Shown: positions 17,680-26,483, counted from the first letter of the stretch. The stretch: 64,000 bases of DNA from CAWBJP01 sp963789165 (GCA_963789165.1 CAWBJP010000002.1:124001-188000); one strand, 5' to 3'. The notes: generated from the sequence alone by a model not told the origin. A program made the numbers and translations.

Positions 17680-17808
17680 ATGGCCTTTCGGGAGGTGCGT
17701 GTGTTCGAGGAACGCGGGCGGTTCGTGAAGGCCATAGGCCGCTTCTCGGCGCGCACGCTTCAGAGGTTGACGGTGTTGACGCGCCAGTCTGACGGCGGAT
17801 ACGGTTGA
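17680..17808 (+). pseudogene. Possible IS21-family IstA N-terminal remnant
   Basis: A 42-codon open frame beginning MAFREVRVFEERGRFVKAIG and ending RTLQRLTVLTRQSDGGYG. IstA proteins of IS21-like elements often begin MAFREV and follow with a helix-turn-helix of the pattern ARLTG.(D/S)R.TV.RY, which the tail resembles. The match is short, so this is a suggestion only. Its end overlaps the promoter region of the Xre antitoxin. Confidence 0.3.
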
Positions 17809-17819
17809 CGGTGTTGACG
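17765..17819 (+). promoter_or_regulatory. Direct-repeat promoter/operator of the RES-Xre locus
   Basis: GGTTGACGGTGTTGACG occurs twice, at 17765-17781 and 17803-17819, 38 bp apart. The first copy supplies a TTGACG -35 (17776-17781) followed after 16 bases by GATACG. Repeats at this position suit autorepression by the Xre/MbcA-type antitoxin. Confidence 0.55.
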
Positions 17820-17834
17820 GTCGGAGGCAAGGGG

Positions 17835-18368
17835 TTGGCGGTTTCTCGGCAAGATGACGAGTTTGTGCGGCGGGCGTCGGAGCGGTTCGCCTTGCGGCTG
17901 GCCGGTGTGGTGGAGCGGTACCGCCGGGAGGGCCGGTCTCCGCTGGAGGCGCTGGGGGACCCGGAGGGGTTGGCGGAGCGGGCCTTGGCGGGGCAGGCCC
18001 CGGTGCCGTCGCCGTGGGATGCGCTGGTCGGTCCCTTCTTCCGGTCGGAAGGGGTGCAGGCTCGTCTGGGGATCAGCCGCCAGGCGGTGGCGGCCAAGGC
18101 GGCCCGGCGGCGGCTGCTGCGGGTCTTCACCTCCGACGGGGTGGCGCTGTTCCCGGCGTGGCAGTTCGACGGTCCCCAGGTGCTCCCCGGCCTCGCCGGG
18201 GTCCTCGCCCTGTTTCCGGAGGCGGCGGTGGACGGCTGGACGCTGGCCGGCTGGCTGCGCACCCCCGACGCCGAACTCGACGGTGTGCCCCTCGATCTGA
18301 TCGGGGCCGGCGAAGCCCGTCGGGTGCTGACGGTGGCCCGGTCGGCGGCCGCCGCCCTCGCCGCGTGA
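17835..18368 (+). CDS. Xre/MbcA/ParS-type antitoxin
   Basis: A 177-residue helical protein. Residues ~60-95 (SEGVQARLGISRQAVAAKAA) form a helix-turn-helix, and the C-terminal ~80 residues (ALFPEAAVDGWTLAGWLRTP, then LDGVPLDLIGAGEARRVL) match the toxin-binding domain of Xre antitoxins paired with RES toxins. I chose TTG 17835 because GGAGG lies 8 bases upstream; the frame is open back to TTG 17805 but that falls in the repeated promoter. Its stop overlaps the toxin start (GTGA). Confidence 0.82.
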   Translation: MAVSRQDDEFVRRASERFALRLAGVVERYRREGRSPLEALGDPEGLAERALAGQAPVPSPWDALVGPFFRSEGVQARLGISRQAVAAKAARRRLLRVFTSDGVALFPAWQFDGPQVLPGLAGVLALFPEAAVDGWTLAGWLRTPDAELDGVPLDLIGAGEARRVLTVARSAAAALAA

Positions 18369-18946
18369 CGTCGCTGCCGGAACCGCCCCCGTCGCTCAGA
18401 GGGTTCCCGTCGTCGGCACCGCCGGCCCGGCTGGTGCGGGTGTGCCGGCGGGGCCGGGGGACGTGGTGGTTCTCCTCCGACGGGTCCGGCCGCTTCGACC
18501 TCGAGGCCCCCCACGGCACCTGCTACCTCGCCACCGACCCGATCGGCGCCCTGCGCGAAGCCACCCGGGGCGGACCCGTCAGCACCACCTGGGTCGGCGA
18601 CCGCGAACTCCGCACCGTCGGCCCACCGGACCCCGCCGGGCGCCTCGCGGCCACCACCCGGAAGGGCGCGGCCCGCTTCGGGCTCACCACCGAGCTCGTC
18701 ACCGTCGTCCCCTACGACCTGCCCCGGCGCTGGGCCGGTGCCTTCCACCAGGCCGGCTTCGCCGGGATCCGCCACGAACTCCGCCACGACCCCCGCGCCC
18801 GCGCCTCCGGGGTCTCCCTCTTCGGCCCCGCCGGACCCGGCACCCACCCCGACGGCCACACCGACCGCCTGACCACCCACGCCCTCACCCGAGCCGGCGT
18901 GCAGGTCCTCGACGTGCCGCCCGCCGCCCACCTCACCATCCTCTGA
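18365..18946 (+). CDS. RES-domain toxin
   Basis: A 193-residue protein with the RES fold: Arg in PARLVRVCRRG, Tyr/Glu in CYLATDPIGALREATRGG, and Ser in RARASGVSLFGPAG. RES toxins such as MbcT and ParT attack NAD+ or transfer ADP-ribose, so depletion of NAD+ in the absence of antitoxin is the likely effect. The GTG start overlaps the antitoxin stop, as usual for these two-gene loci. No frame disruption is seen, so the pair could be functional. Confidence 0.85.
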   Translation: MTSLPEPPPSLRGFPSSAPPARLVRVCRRGRGTWWFSSDGSGRFDLEAPHGTCYLATDPIGALREATRGGPVSTTWVGDRELRTVGPPDPAGRLAATTRKGAARFGLTTELVTVVPYDLPRRWAGAFHQAGFAGIRHELRHDPRARASGVSLFGPAGPGTHPDGHTDRLTTHALTRAGVQVLDVPPAAHLTIL

Positions 18947-19060
18947 GCCGACGGCGCACCGGCGGGCGACCGGCACCAGGTTCATCTTCTGTACTTGTGG
19001 TGGTCACGGGACGGCGGATAATCGGATCGATCCCTGCAGGGACGGGCGAGAGGAGCTGCC

Positions 19061-19858
19061 ATGACGTCGTCGAGATACCTCCTGGCCGGCCAGGTCTCCG
19101 AGCTTGAGCGGCTCCAGCTGCAGTCCCGGGTGTGGGAGCCGGCCGGTGGCCGGCTCCTGGAGGAGATCGGCGCCGGTCACGGGGCCCGGGCCGTCGACAT
19201 CGGCTGTGGCGTGATGGGCTGGCTGCGGCTGCTCAGCGCCTGGGTGGGAGCGGACGGCGAGGTCGTGGGGACCGACGTCGACGATGCCATGCTGGCCGCC
19301 GCCAAACAGTTGGTGGCCGACGAGGGCCTCGGCAACGTGGTGCTCAGAAACGACGACCTCTTCGCCACCAGCCTGGAGCCCGCATCCTTCGACCTGGTGC
19401 ACGCCCGGTTCGTGCTCACCCCGCTGGGTCGTGACCACGAGCAGATGGAAACCTACGTCGGGCTGCTCCGCCCCGGCGGCACCGTCGTCCTGGAGGACCC
19501 CGACTGGGGGTCGTGGCACTTCAATCCTCCGGCGCCGGCGTGCGACCAGCTGATCACCCTCATCTGCGAGGCGTTCGCCCGCTGGGGCAACGCCGAGGCG
19601 GCGCGCCAGAACCTCGAGCTGCTGCGCAGCTTCGGCATCGAGGGCAACGTGCGGGCCGAGGTCGTGGCCCTCCCGCCGGGACATCCCTACCTGCGGCTGC
19701 CGCTCCAGTTCAGCGTCGGGCTGGAACCGCGGTTGCTGTCGTTCGTGGACGCCGAGGAGCTGAGCCGGCTCCGCCAGGAGGCCGAGCGCGAGCTCGCCGA
19801 ACCCGGCCGCTGGGGCACCACGTTCACCGTGATCCAGGCGTGGGGCCGGCGGGTATAG
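19061..19858 (+). CDS. Class I SAM-dependent methyltransferase
   Basis: A 265-residue protein with the SAM-binding motif AVDIGCGVMGWL, acidic strand-2 end VVGTDVDD, motif FDLVHARFVL and post-motif LLRPGGTVVLEDPDWGSW. The C-terminal half has the helices typical of ubiE/arsM-like small-molecule methylases. GAGAGGAG lies 6 bases before the ATG. The substrate cannot be told. It stands alone, with an inverted repeat at 19887-19933 separating it from the convergent TetR gene. Confidence 0.85.
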   Translation: MTSSRYLLAGQVSELERLQLQSRVWEPAGGRLLEEIGAGHGARAVDIGCGVMGWLRLLSAWVGADGEVVGTDVDDAMLAAAKQLVADEGLGNVVLRNDDLFATSLEPASFDLVHARFVLTPLGRDHEQMETYVGLLRPGGTVVLEDPDWGSWHFNPPAPACDQLITLICEAFARWGNAEAARQNLELLRSFGIEGNVRAEVVALPPGHPYLRLPLQFSVGLEPRLLSFVDAEELSRLRQEAERELAEPGRWGTTFTVIQAWGRRV

Positions 19859-19886
19859 CGGCACTCGAAAGGAGCGCACCCCCAGG

Positions 19887-19933
19887 TTTTGGTGACAGAT
19901 TTCGTCGACAGGTGGCGGAATCCGTCACCAAAA
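19887..19933. repeat. Inverted repeat between convergent genes
   Basis: TTTTGGTGAC (19887-19896) and GTCACCAAAA (19924-19933) are perfect arms; one mismatch inward, GATT and AATC extend the stem. It is unusually AT-rich. It could be a bidirectional terminator or a tiny mobile-element remnant. Confidence 0.6.
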
Positions 19934-19966
19934 GAGTCTGAGGCGGTCCATCAGGCGGGTTAGGGG

Positions 19967-20605
19967 TCACTTCGATGCCCCGTGACCCCCCGTGCTGTTG
20001 GCGTAGTCAGCCAGCGCGGCGCGCAACATCGCGCCGGCCGACCAACGCATGAGTTGGACCGCTTTCCGGCGTGAGAGCCCGCCGATGTCGGTGAGCCATA
20101 CGAGGGCTTCGATCCCGGTGGCGCTGCGGATGGCCAGGGTGAGCTGGCGGATTTCGGCCTCTGACATGGTGTCCTGCAGCGGGGCCAGCGCTTCCTGGAT
20201 CCAGCCGATGGCGCGGCCCTGGCGCAACAGCCCCGGCTCCCGTGCTTTGGCGTCGGGTTCCAGGGAGAGCCGGAGCATCGTGCGCTGCTGCGGCTCGGTC
20301 TCGAGGATCAGCCGGGTGAGCGCCTCGATCACCAGGTCGAGGCGGGCGGCGGGGTCCTCGGGCGCATTGGTGGGTAGCAGCGAACCGGCCTCGGTCTCGG
20401 GGTGGGCGGCCACCAGCAGGGACCGCTGGTTGGCGAAGTACCGGTAGGCCGCGGTGCGGGAGATGGAGGCGGCCGTCGCGGCTTCCTCGACCGTCGGGGT
20501 CATCCCCTGGGCGACGAGGTCGCGGGCGGCGGCGATGAGGGCGTTGCGGGTGCGTTCCTTCTGCCGGGTCCGCCCAATCGATTCGTATGGGATTGACATG
20601 ACCAT
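19967..20605 (-). CDS. TetR-family transcriptional regulator
   Basis: A 212-residue regulator with the N-terminal TetR helix-turn-helix: TRNALIAAARDLVAQG, TPTVEEAATAASISRTAAYR, YFANQRSLLVAA. The C-terminal ligand-binding half is all helical. It is divergent from the cupin gene with 73 bp between starts, containing the small palindrome CCATGATGG; local control of the cupin gene is likely but not shown. ATG 20605 and ATG 20599 are both possible starts. Confidence 0.88.
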   Translation of the reverse strand: MVMSIPYESIGRTRQKERTRNALIAAARDLVAQGMTPTVEEAATAASISRTAAYRYFANQRSLLVAAHPETEAGSLLPTNAPEDPAARLDLVIEALTRLILETEPQQRTMLRLSLEPDAKAREPGLLRQGRAIGWIQEALAPLQDTMSEAEIRQLTLAIRSATGIEALVWLTDIGGLSRRKAVQLMRWSAGAMLRAALADYANSTGGHGASK

Positions 20606-20678
20606 GATGGTACTCTACTGTCGTCATGGGATCAATGTCCCACGAAGGCACGGAGACGTGCGAGAGAGAAGGTTGGCC

Positions 20679-21155
20679 ATGAGCAGTCCCATCGTCCGGG
20701 CCGACGGAGAAGGCGAGAAGCGCTCGTTCTCCGGTGGCGGTTTGCATACCTGGAAGGCCACCGCGGAAGAGACCGACGGCGCCTTCCTCCTCTTCGAGGA
20801 CCACATGGCCGGGGGCAAGGTGACGCCCCTCCACACCCATCCCGATGCGGACGAGGCCTTCTACGTGCTGGAGGGCGAGATCGTCGTGCACGTCGACGGT
20901 GACGAGCACAAGGTCGGGCCGGGCGGATTCGCGCTGGCGCCTCGAGGTGTGCCCCATGCCTTCCTCGTCACGTCCGGGGGGGCAAGGGTCCTCTGTCTCC
21001 ACACTCCCGGTACCGCGCAGGCCTTCTTCCGGCAGGCGAGCGATCCCACGTCGGACGACGCCATCGATGGCCCGGTCGACTTCGCTCGTGTCCAGGCCGC
21101 GGCCCAGCAACACGGTGGCGTCGAGATCCTCGGCCCGCCCCCGTTCTCCAGTTAG
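20679..21155 (+). CDS. Cupin-domain protein
   Basis: A 158-residue single-domain cupin. Motif 1 reads TPLHTHPDADEAFYVLEGE (metal-type His-x-His...Glu) and motif 2 reads PRGVPHAFLVT. GAAGG lies 8 bases before the ATG. Such proteins are found as small oxygenases, isomerases or ligand binders; no specific role is clear. Regulation by the adjacent TetR protein is an inference from the divergent arrangement. The 256-bp gap to 21411 shows nothing recognisable. Confidence 0.8.
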   Translation: MSSPIVRADGEGEKRSFSGGGLHTWKATAEETDGAFLLFEDHMAGGKVTPLHTHPDADEAFYVLEGEIVVHVDGDEHKVGPGGFALAPRGVPHAFLVTSGGARVLCLHTPGTAQAFFRQASDPTSDDAIDGPVDFARVQAAAQQHGGVEILGPPPFSS

Positions 21156-21411
21156 ACCCAGTGCACCCAGTCCGCCGGGTTCGGCGGTGGTAAGGCCAAC
21201 AGGAGGCGAGCGCGATCTGAGCCCCCCAAGGGCCCGCATCGCGCCCACCTTCGAAGTTCGCCTGCGGGTGGCCGGACGCCTTCGGCCGTCGGTCACGGCA
21301 CGAGGCATTGACGGGTTGGAGTTAGGCGCTGTGGGGTAGTCGTTCGTTCAAGCACCGCCCCGGACCTCAGGCGACGCGTCCATTCGGATGCTCCAAAGAA
21401 GGGAAAGGGGC

Positions 21412-22323
21412 ATGGTGCCCCGTACGGTGCTCGTGCTCGGACTGGCGGCTCTGGCCGCCACCGTCCTGCCCCTTCCTGCTCTCGCCGCTGGCTCAGGGGC
21501 TGCGACCCGGCCGATCCCCTTCACCCTGGGGGACGTGCCCTGCTCGCTGATCCCGGTGCCCACCGCGGCGACGCAGGTGGACAGGGGCACCTGCCCGGGG
21601 GTGCGCCCCGGGGGCCGGGTGGTGAGCACGGTCGGGGATTGCACCCTGAACTTCTTGTTCCGGTCCCCTGACGGCACCCGCTACATCGGCACCGCCGGCC
21701 ACTGCGTCAGCCCGGGGCCGGTCTCGAACGACGAAGTCGATGCCGACGGCAAAGGTCGCGTCGAGAGGGTCTGGTCCTGGGGGAGCGGGCCTGTGGCCGA
21801 GGATTCCGACGGCCACCGAATCGGCGAGTTCGCCTACGCCGTCATCTGGAACCCGAAGGACTTCGCCCTCATCCGCCTCGACCCCGGCGTCGAGGCCATC
21901 CCCGAGATGTGCCACTTCGGGGCGCCCCGCAGCGTCTACCAGACCGACACCGACACCGCCATCGTCCTCCAGTACTACGGCAACGGGGTCGGCATCGACA
22001 GCATGGCGCCGGCCCGTTCGGCGGTGGCGCTGGGAACCCCCAACCCGGATTACATCCGCGCCCTCGGCCTGGCCGCGCCGGGCGACTCAGGTGCCGGTGT
22101 GATGACCGCTGACGGGCTGGCGGTCGGCGTCCTCGTCACCACCGGCTTCCACGGCATCGGGTTCAAACCCGGCCCCTTCAAGACCCCGACCCCCCGCACG
22201 CTCCCCCAGGCAGACGAGCACGGCGTCGACCTCGGCACCATGGGAATCACCCGGCTGGCCCCTCAACTGGTCCGAGCCTCGGCCAGACTGGGCGTGCCGC
22301 TGGAACTCGTCACCGTGAGGTGA
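21412..22323 (+). CDS. Secreted trypsin-like serine protease
   Basis: A 303-residue protein with signal peptide VPRTVLVLGLAALAATVLPL ending PALAA. The S1-like triad is visible: His in TAGHCVS, Asp in KDFALIRLD and Ser in APGDSGAGV. Cysteines near the N-terminus (VPCSLIP, RGTCPGV, GDCTLNF) could form disulphides. ATG 21412 has AAGGGG upstream; ATG 21388 gives eight extra residues without a better site. Proteases like this are exported by actinobacteria and act outside the cell. Confidence 0.82.
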   Translation: MVPRTVLVLGLAALAATVLPLPALAAGSGAATRPIPFTLGDVPCSLIPVPTAATQVDRGTCPGVRPGGRVVSTVGDCTLNFLFRSPDGTRYIGTAGHCVSPGPVSNDEVDADGKGRVERVWSWGSGPVAEDSDGHRIGEFAYAVIWNPKDFALIRLDPGVEAIPEMCHFGAPRSVYQTDTDTAIVLQYYGNGVGIDSMAPARSAVALGTPNPDYIRALGLAAPGDSGAGVMTADGLAVGVLVTTGFHGIGFKPGPFKTPTPRTLPQADEHGVDLGTMGITRLAPQLVRASARLGVPLELVTVR

Positions 22324-22344
22324 ACGCGAGATGAATGCGGGTGA

Positions 22345-22806
22345 TCAGCCGCCCTGCTGCGCGGCCCGGCGTTCCATCTCCTCGGCGGAGACGTCCTCGA
22401 CGTGGGTGGCCACGCTCCAGCGGTGCCCGAACGGGTCCTCGAACTGGCCGGACCGGTCGCCGTAGAACTGGTCCTCGACGGCCCGCAGCTCTTTGGCGCC
22501 GGCCTGGAGGGCCCGCTCGAAGGTGGCGTCGACGTCCTCCACGTAGACGGAGAGCGTGACGGGTGTGCCGCCCAGAGTGCGCGGGCTCAAGAAGCCGATG
22601 TCGGGATGCTCGTCGGCCAGCATGAGGACGGAGTCGCCGAGGCCGAGCTCGGCATGGCCGATGCGGCCGTCGGGTCCGTCCATGCGCATGCGTTCCTTGG
22701 CGCCGAACACCTCCGTGTAGAACTCGATGGCCTGGGCGGCGCCGTCCACACAGAGATAGGGCGTCACCTGCGGGTAGCCGTCGGGGATCGGCTTGACGGG
22801 GCTCAT
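22345..22806 (-). CDS. VOC-superfamily (PhnB/glyoxalase-like) protein
   Basis: A 153-residue protein with the two half-barrel repeats of VOC proteins: VTPYLCVDGAAQAIEFYTEV and VTLSVYVEDVDATFERALQA, ending FEDPFGHRWSVATH. The closest named pattern is the PhnB/YdcN-like group, many of which are uncharacterised. GAAGGAG is 7 bases before ATG 22806. It converges with the protease gene. Confidence 0.85.
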   Translation of the reverse strand: MSPVKPIPDGYPQVTPYLCVDGAAQAIEFYTEVFGAKERMRMDGPDGRIGHAELGLGDSVLMLADEHPDIGFLSPRTLGGTPVTLSVYVEDVDATFERALQAGAKELRAVEDQFYGDRSGQFEDPFGHRWSVATHVEDVSAEEMERRAAQQGG

Positions 22807-23023
22807 GGCGGTCTCCTTCGTCAGACCAACAGAATCCACGTTAGCGATCCCCCCGGTCCTCGCCGTTCCCACCGGGATCCCCGACGCCGATTACCTTGAT
22901 GCCCCGGACGACCGGGGCCATGCCCGGTTCGGCCGGCATTCATTCCGAAACACTCAAGTCTCCGGGCCGGGGCGCCGATGGGCGGATAAACGACCGCCCC
23001 GACCGTCGTACGCCTGGAGCCCC

Positions 23024-23482
23024 GTGCTGGTCACCAATCATGTCCTCGCCGGCGCCGCCATCGGTGCCCTCACCCGGCGGCCGGCCGCCGCCCTGGCCCT
23101 GGGCGTCGCCTCCCACCTGGCCATGGACGTCATGCCCCACTGGGGCCTACCCCACCTCAGCGGGCCGGAGCGGGACGCGCGGTTCCTCCACGTCGCCCGC
23201 CGGGACGGCCTCACCGGCCTGGCCGCCATGGGCGCCGCCTTCGCCCTGGCCCGGGGCCGGCGCCTGCCCGTCCTCGCCGGAATGGTCGGCGCCGCGCTCC
23301 TCGATCTGGACAAGCCGGCCCGTCACTTCGTGGGCGTGAGTCCCTTCCCGCTCGCCGTCGACCGCTTCCACGCCGAGATCCAGACCGGACGGGAGCACGG
23401 GCACAAGATGGGCCAGGAGGTCGTGGTGGCCGTCGGCCTGGCCGCGGTCGTGGCCGCCCTCTGCGCCGCCCGTCGCCCCTAA
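23024..23482 (+). CDS. Small membrane protein with His/Asp motifs
   Basis: A 152-residue protein that begins VLVTNHVLAGAAIGALTR and has ASHLAMDVMPHWG, a pattern resembling YdjM-like membrane-bound metal-dependent hydrolases; several hydrophobic segments (PAAALALGVASHLAM, LTGLAAMGAAFALA, LAGMVGAALLDLD, VVVAVGLAAVVAALC) suggest 3-4 membrane passes. GGAG precedes GTG 23024; the frame is open further upstream but looks non-coding there. Function is uncertain. Confidence 0.6.
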   Translation: MLVTNHVLAGAAIGALTRRPAAALALGVASHLAMDVMPHWGLPHLSGPERDARFLHVARRDGLTGLAAMGAAFALARGRRLPVLAGMVGAALLDLDKPARHFVGVSPFPLAVDRFHAEIQTGREHGHKMGQEVVVAVGLAAVVAALCAARRP

Positions 23483-23496
23483 TCAGAACGAACCGG

Positions 23497-24225
23497 TTAT
23501 GAGGTCGCCGCGGTGGCGCGTCCCTTCGGCTCTTCCCAGTCCTCTTGGCGGCCGAGGGCGCTGAGATCGAGGAAGTAGTGGGAGCCGCCGACCATCTCGG
23601 TGCCCCGAGCGTAGGTGGAGTACGTGTGGAAGACGCTGTCGCCGTCGCGCAGGAAGAAGCTCAGGCCCGGCCCCTCCATGGAGTGCTCACCCTCGGAGTC
23701 GGCGGGCGCGCCGCCGGCCGCCAGGCGCTCGGCCTCGTTGCGGTAGTTGTAGACGACGGGCATCACGGACTCGTCCAGGGTGACGTGGAAGTCGTAGTTG
23801 AAGTCGCCGCCGTAGGAGGAGTACCAGGGGAACGTCCAGCCCTTGCGGGTCTTGTAGTCCTCGATGATGGTCAGCGGGGCGCGCGAGACGACGGCGAAGG
23901 AGGTATCGCTGGCGCGCAGGTGCTCGAGGCGCCCCTCGGAGATCTCGTCGCAGGCGAACGAACAGCTCGGGCAGCCGTCATCCCAGTCGGGGTCGAACAT
24001 GAAGTGCTGGATGATCAACTGGCGCCGTCCGTCGAAGAGGTCGAGGAGGCTGGCCTTGCGGTCCGTGCCCTCGAAGACATATTCGGTGTCGATTTTCACC
24101 ATCGGCAGCTGGCGTCGCCGGGTGTTCAGCGCGTCCCGAGCCCGGGTCATCGCCTTCTCCTCGACGAGCAATGCCTTACGGGCCACCAGCCACTCGTCTC
24201 GCGACGTCACCTGCGGAAGACTCAT
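23497..24225 (-). CDS. DUF899 family thioredoxin-like protein
   Basis: A 242-residue protein with the DUF899 pattern: SRDEWLVARKALLVEEKAMT, RRRQLPMVKID, LFDGRRQLIIQHFMFDPDWD, GCPSCSFACDE, and FHTYSTYARG near the end. The family has a thioredoxin-like fold with a Cys-x2-Cys and is uncharacterised. AGAGGAG lies before ATG 24225. Confidence 0.88.
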   Translation of the reverse strand: MSLPQVTSRDEWLVARKALLVEEKAMTRARDALNTRRRQLPMVKIDTEYVFEGTDRKASLLDLFDGRRQLIIQHFMFDPDWDDGCPSCSFACDEISEGRLEHLRASDTSFAVVSRAPLTIIEDYKTRKGWTFPWYSSYGGDFNYDFHVTLDESVMPVVYNYRNEAERLAAGGAPADSEGEHSMEGPGLSFFLRDGDSVFHTYSTYARGTEMVGGSHYFLDLSALGRQEDWEEPKGRATAATS

Positions 24226-24261
24226 CGTGCGCTCCTCTGACCTGGTCAGCGTCCATATCAC

Positions 24262-24575
24262 GCGCTGCCGAGGTCCGGAGCACCGCTCCCGGGCTGGCGG
24301 GACGCCAGCTCAACACGTCAGGGCTCTCGTCGTGTCGACCCCGACGGTACACCTCTTCTCCGACCGGGCCTTCCGGAGCCCGGGAGCGATGACGGGTCGC
24401 CGGGAGTACCATCCGTCGTGGAGCCGTCCGGAGTCCAACCCGCTGCGGGACGGCCACATCAGGCGATGCCCGAGACCCCGGCCCGCCTCCCTGTTCAGGG
24501 GAGACGAACCGGAGCGGAGATGAGCGCAGCGCCGAGGAACTCGAGCTGCTCACCACGCTGCTGCCCGTCGGCTGA
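24262..24575 (+). repeat. Repeated leader + small-ORF cassette, truncated copy
   Basis: Starts GCGCTGCC and shares GGAGCACCGCTCCCGGG, the paired GCCGTCC..GGGACGGC block, AGACCCCGGC(C/A)CGCCTCCCTG and a GGGAGACGAA..GGAG segment with 26545-26840. It then jumps straight to the 3' end of the small gene (GAACTCGAGCTGCTCACC, stop 24573-24575), so most of the coding part has been deleted. The hairpin CTCCC-loop-GGGAG keeps pairing although its loop differs from copy 2. Confidence 0.7.
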
Positions 24576-24635
24576 GACTTCCGCTCATCGAGTCACCATG
24601 AGAGATGCCGTTCCCATCCCGCCGCTGATGCGGCC

Positions 24636-25079
24636 TCACCGCGGCGGGAGGAGGTTGAACCCTTCGGCCGCGGCGGCGGCTCGCAGCCGCTGGTCAAAGG
24701 CGGCGAAGGAGGCGCAGTCGTCGAGCACGGAGCGGGCCAGGCGGGCGGAGGCGAGCTGGATGGCGTCGTAGGCCCGCAGGCCGTGGACGGCGACCAGACG
24801 GGCGGCGCCGGCCAGGACGGGCTCTCCGACCGGCAGCGCGGCGAAGCGAGGGGCTTCGGTGGCTGTCCCGGAGAGGTCGGTCTCGAAGGACTCGGTGAGC
24901 AGGGCGGCGTCCTCGGCGGCCAGTTCCCCGAGCCGGTGCTTGCGCCACAGGGCGGCCGGCACCTCCACGCGGGCGATGTGGGACACGACGATGGGCTCGG
25001 CGATGGACCGGATTGCCTCATGGTGTTCCTCGTCGGCGTAGAACTTCACCAGGGCCGAGGAATCGGCGAAGATGGTCAA
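24636..25079 (-). CDS. vapC: VapC-type PIN-domain toxin
   Basis: A 147-residue PIN domain with the catalytic acids: Asp in TIFADSSALVKFY, Glu in IARVEVPAALWR and Asp in RAYDAIQLASARL. PIN toxins cleave RNA and are held inactive by the upstream antitoxin. The TTG start overlaps the antitoxin stop (TTGA). Confidence 0.85.
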   Translation of the reverse strand: MTIFADSSALVKFYADEEHHEAIRSIAEPIVVSHIARVEVPAALWRKHRLGELAAEDAALLTESFETDLSGTATEAPRFAALPVGEPVLAGAARLVAVHGLRAYDAIQLASARLARSVLDDCASFAAFDQRLRAAAAAEGFNLLPPR

Positions 25080-25372
25080 CGATCCTCGGCGACAAGACGG
25101 GACAGGGGAACGCCCTGACCGGCCCGGGCCCGGGCTTGGGCCACGGCCCGCGGGCTGGGCCGGCTCCCGGTCCGGGTGGTGGGCGACGTCAGTAGTCCGG
25201 CCAGGGCCAGACGGGCCCGGACCTGCTCGGCCAGGCTGCCCGCCAGGTCGGGGTTGGTGGCCGCGTCGAGCACCGCGCTCACATAGTCGTTCATGGAGCG
25301 GCCGGCGGCGGCGGCCTGGCGCCGTACCCGTTCCACCAGTTCGTCGCTCGCCCGCCACGTAACCTGAGCCAT
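25076..25372 (-). CDS. vapB: VapB-type antitoxin
   Basis: A 98-residue protein beginning MAQVTWRASDELVERVRRQA followed by GRSMNDYVSAVLDAA, a ribbon-helix-helix or short helix-turn-helix DNA-binding N-terminus; the C-terminus (ARAGQGVPLSRLVAEDR) would wrap the toxin. It overlaps the PIN gene. Genes on both sides lie between the two copies of the repeated cassette. Confidence 0.8.
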   Translation of the reverse strand: MAQVTWRASDELVERVRRQAAAAGRSMNDYVSAVLDAATNPDLAGSLAEQVRARLALAGLLTSPTTRTGSRPSPRAVAQARARAGQGVPLSRLVAEDR

Positions 25373-25424
25373 GCCTGCATGTTAGCAGGCACGCCCGGCT
25401 ACGGGGTTATCGGGGATCCGCGTC

Positions 25425-26483
25425 TCAGTACGACGGGGCGTTGAGTTTCGTGCAGTCCGGGGTGGTCCCCGTCCCGAGGGGGCAGATGTACCGGCTGAGG
25501 TTGAGCGTCCACCAGGTGAGCTTGGCGGCGGCCGGGTCCCAGTAGTCGTCCTTGTTGAAGTCGAACTGGGGCGGGACGCCTGACGTGGCCGAACTGTTGG
25601 CCACGTAGCACATGGTGTCGTTCTTGTCGTCGTTGCAGTGCGCCCCGTCGAAGGCGTGGGGCGCCACCTTCTGCACCGCGCCCAGGTTGTGTCCGAGCTC
25701 GTGGAGGAGGGTCCGCCCCCGGCAGAAGCCGCCGTTCGCGGCGTTGCTGATGGGGGTGTAGGGCCGGTACACGATCCCGGTGGTGCGGTTGACGTCGCTG
25801 GTGTTGCCAACCCGGCGGGTGGTGTCCTGCCACAGCGTTCCCTGACCGCAGTAGTTGGAGCCGGCGTCGAGCCAGGCGATGTACTTCTTCTTGGTCGACG
25901 ACGGGAACTTCGGCGAGGCGGCCAGCTCGGCGGCGACGAGGGAGAACTGGCGGTCGGTGCCCAGCTGGCGCGCGGAGTACTTGCTCTGGAACACCGTGAT
26001 GTCGAGCATCGTCGTGCGGCGGCCTTCGCTCGGACACGTGGCCGCCGGGACCAGGTCGGGGCGGACATCCCACCGCACGTCGGCCCCCAGGGTCTGCACG
26101 AGCGCGCTGGCCTGGCGGGCGTCGGCCTGGAACATGGCCGCGAACTGCGGGAAGCGCGACGTCGTCTTGGCCGGGTAGACGTAGATGGCGTGCACCTGGG
26201 GCAGGGTCTCGTCCTGGCCGGGGGTGGCGGCGAGGTAGTCCTCGAGGAGCACCTGGCCGTCGTACTCGCACGCCAGCCACTCGGCATGGTTGTCCACCGC
26301 GTAGGTGGCGGCCACCGGCGCCGGGCGGCCCCGCCCGTCGAGGGCCAGGCCGTCGGGTCCGTGGGTGACGTGAGCGTGGGCCTCGTCGGAGGCTTGATCG
26401 GGCAGCTCGACGCCTGAGGCGTCGCCCGCCGAGAGGGCGAGCAACGGCAGGAACAAGGGGAGGAGACGGAAACGGCGCAACAT
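25425..26483 (-). CDS. Secreted zinc metalloprotease
   Basis: A 352-residue protein with a signal peptide (MLRRFRLLPLFLPLLALSAG) and the zinc-binding motif HELGHNLG followed by downstream His (APHAFDGAHC). Six or more cysteines in the mature part suggest disulphides. AAGGAG lies before ATG 26483. The family resembles hypothetical metalloproteases seen in actinobacteria; the substrate is unknown. Confidence 0.78.
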   Translation of the reverse strand: MLRRFRLLPLFLPLLALSAGDASGVELPDQASDEAHAHVTHGPDGLALDGRGRPAPVAATYAVDNHAEWLACEYDGQVLLEDYLAATPGQDETLPQVHAIYVYPAKTTSRFPQFAAMFQADARQASALVQTLGADVRWDVRPDLVPAATCPSEGRRTTMLDITVFQSKYSARQLGTDRQFSLVAAELAASPKFPSSTKKKYIAWLDAGSNYCGQGTLWQDTTRRVGNTSDVNRTTGIVYRPYTPISNAANGGFCRGRTLLHELGHNLGAVQKVAPHAFDGAHCNDDKNDTMCYVANSSATSGVPPQFDFNKDDYWDPAAAKLTWWTLNLSRYICPLGTGTTPDCTKLNAPSY

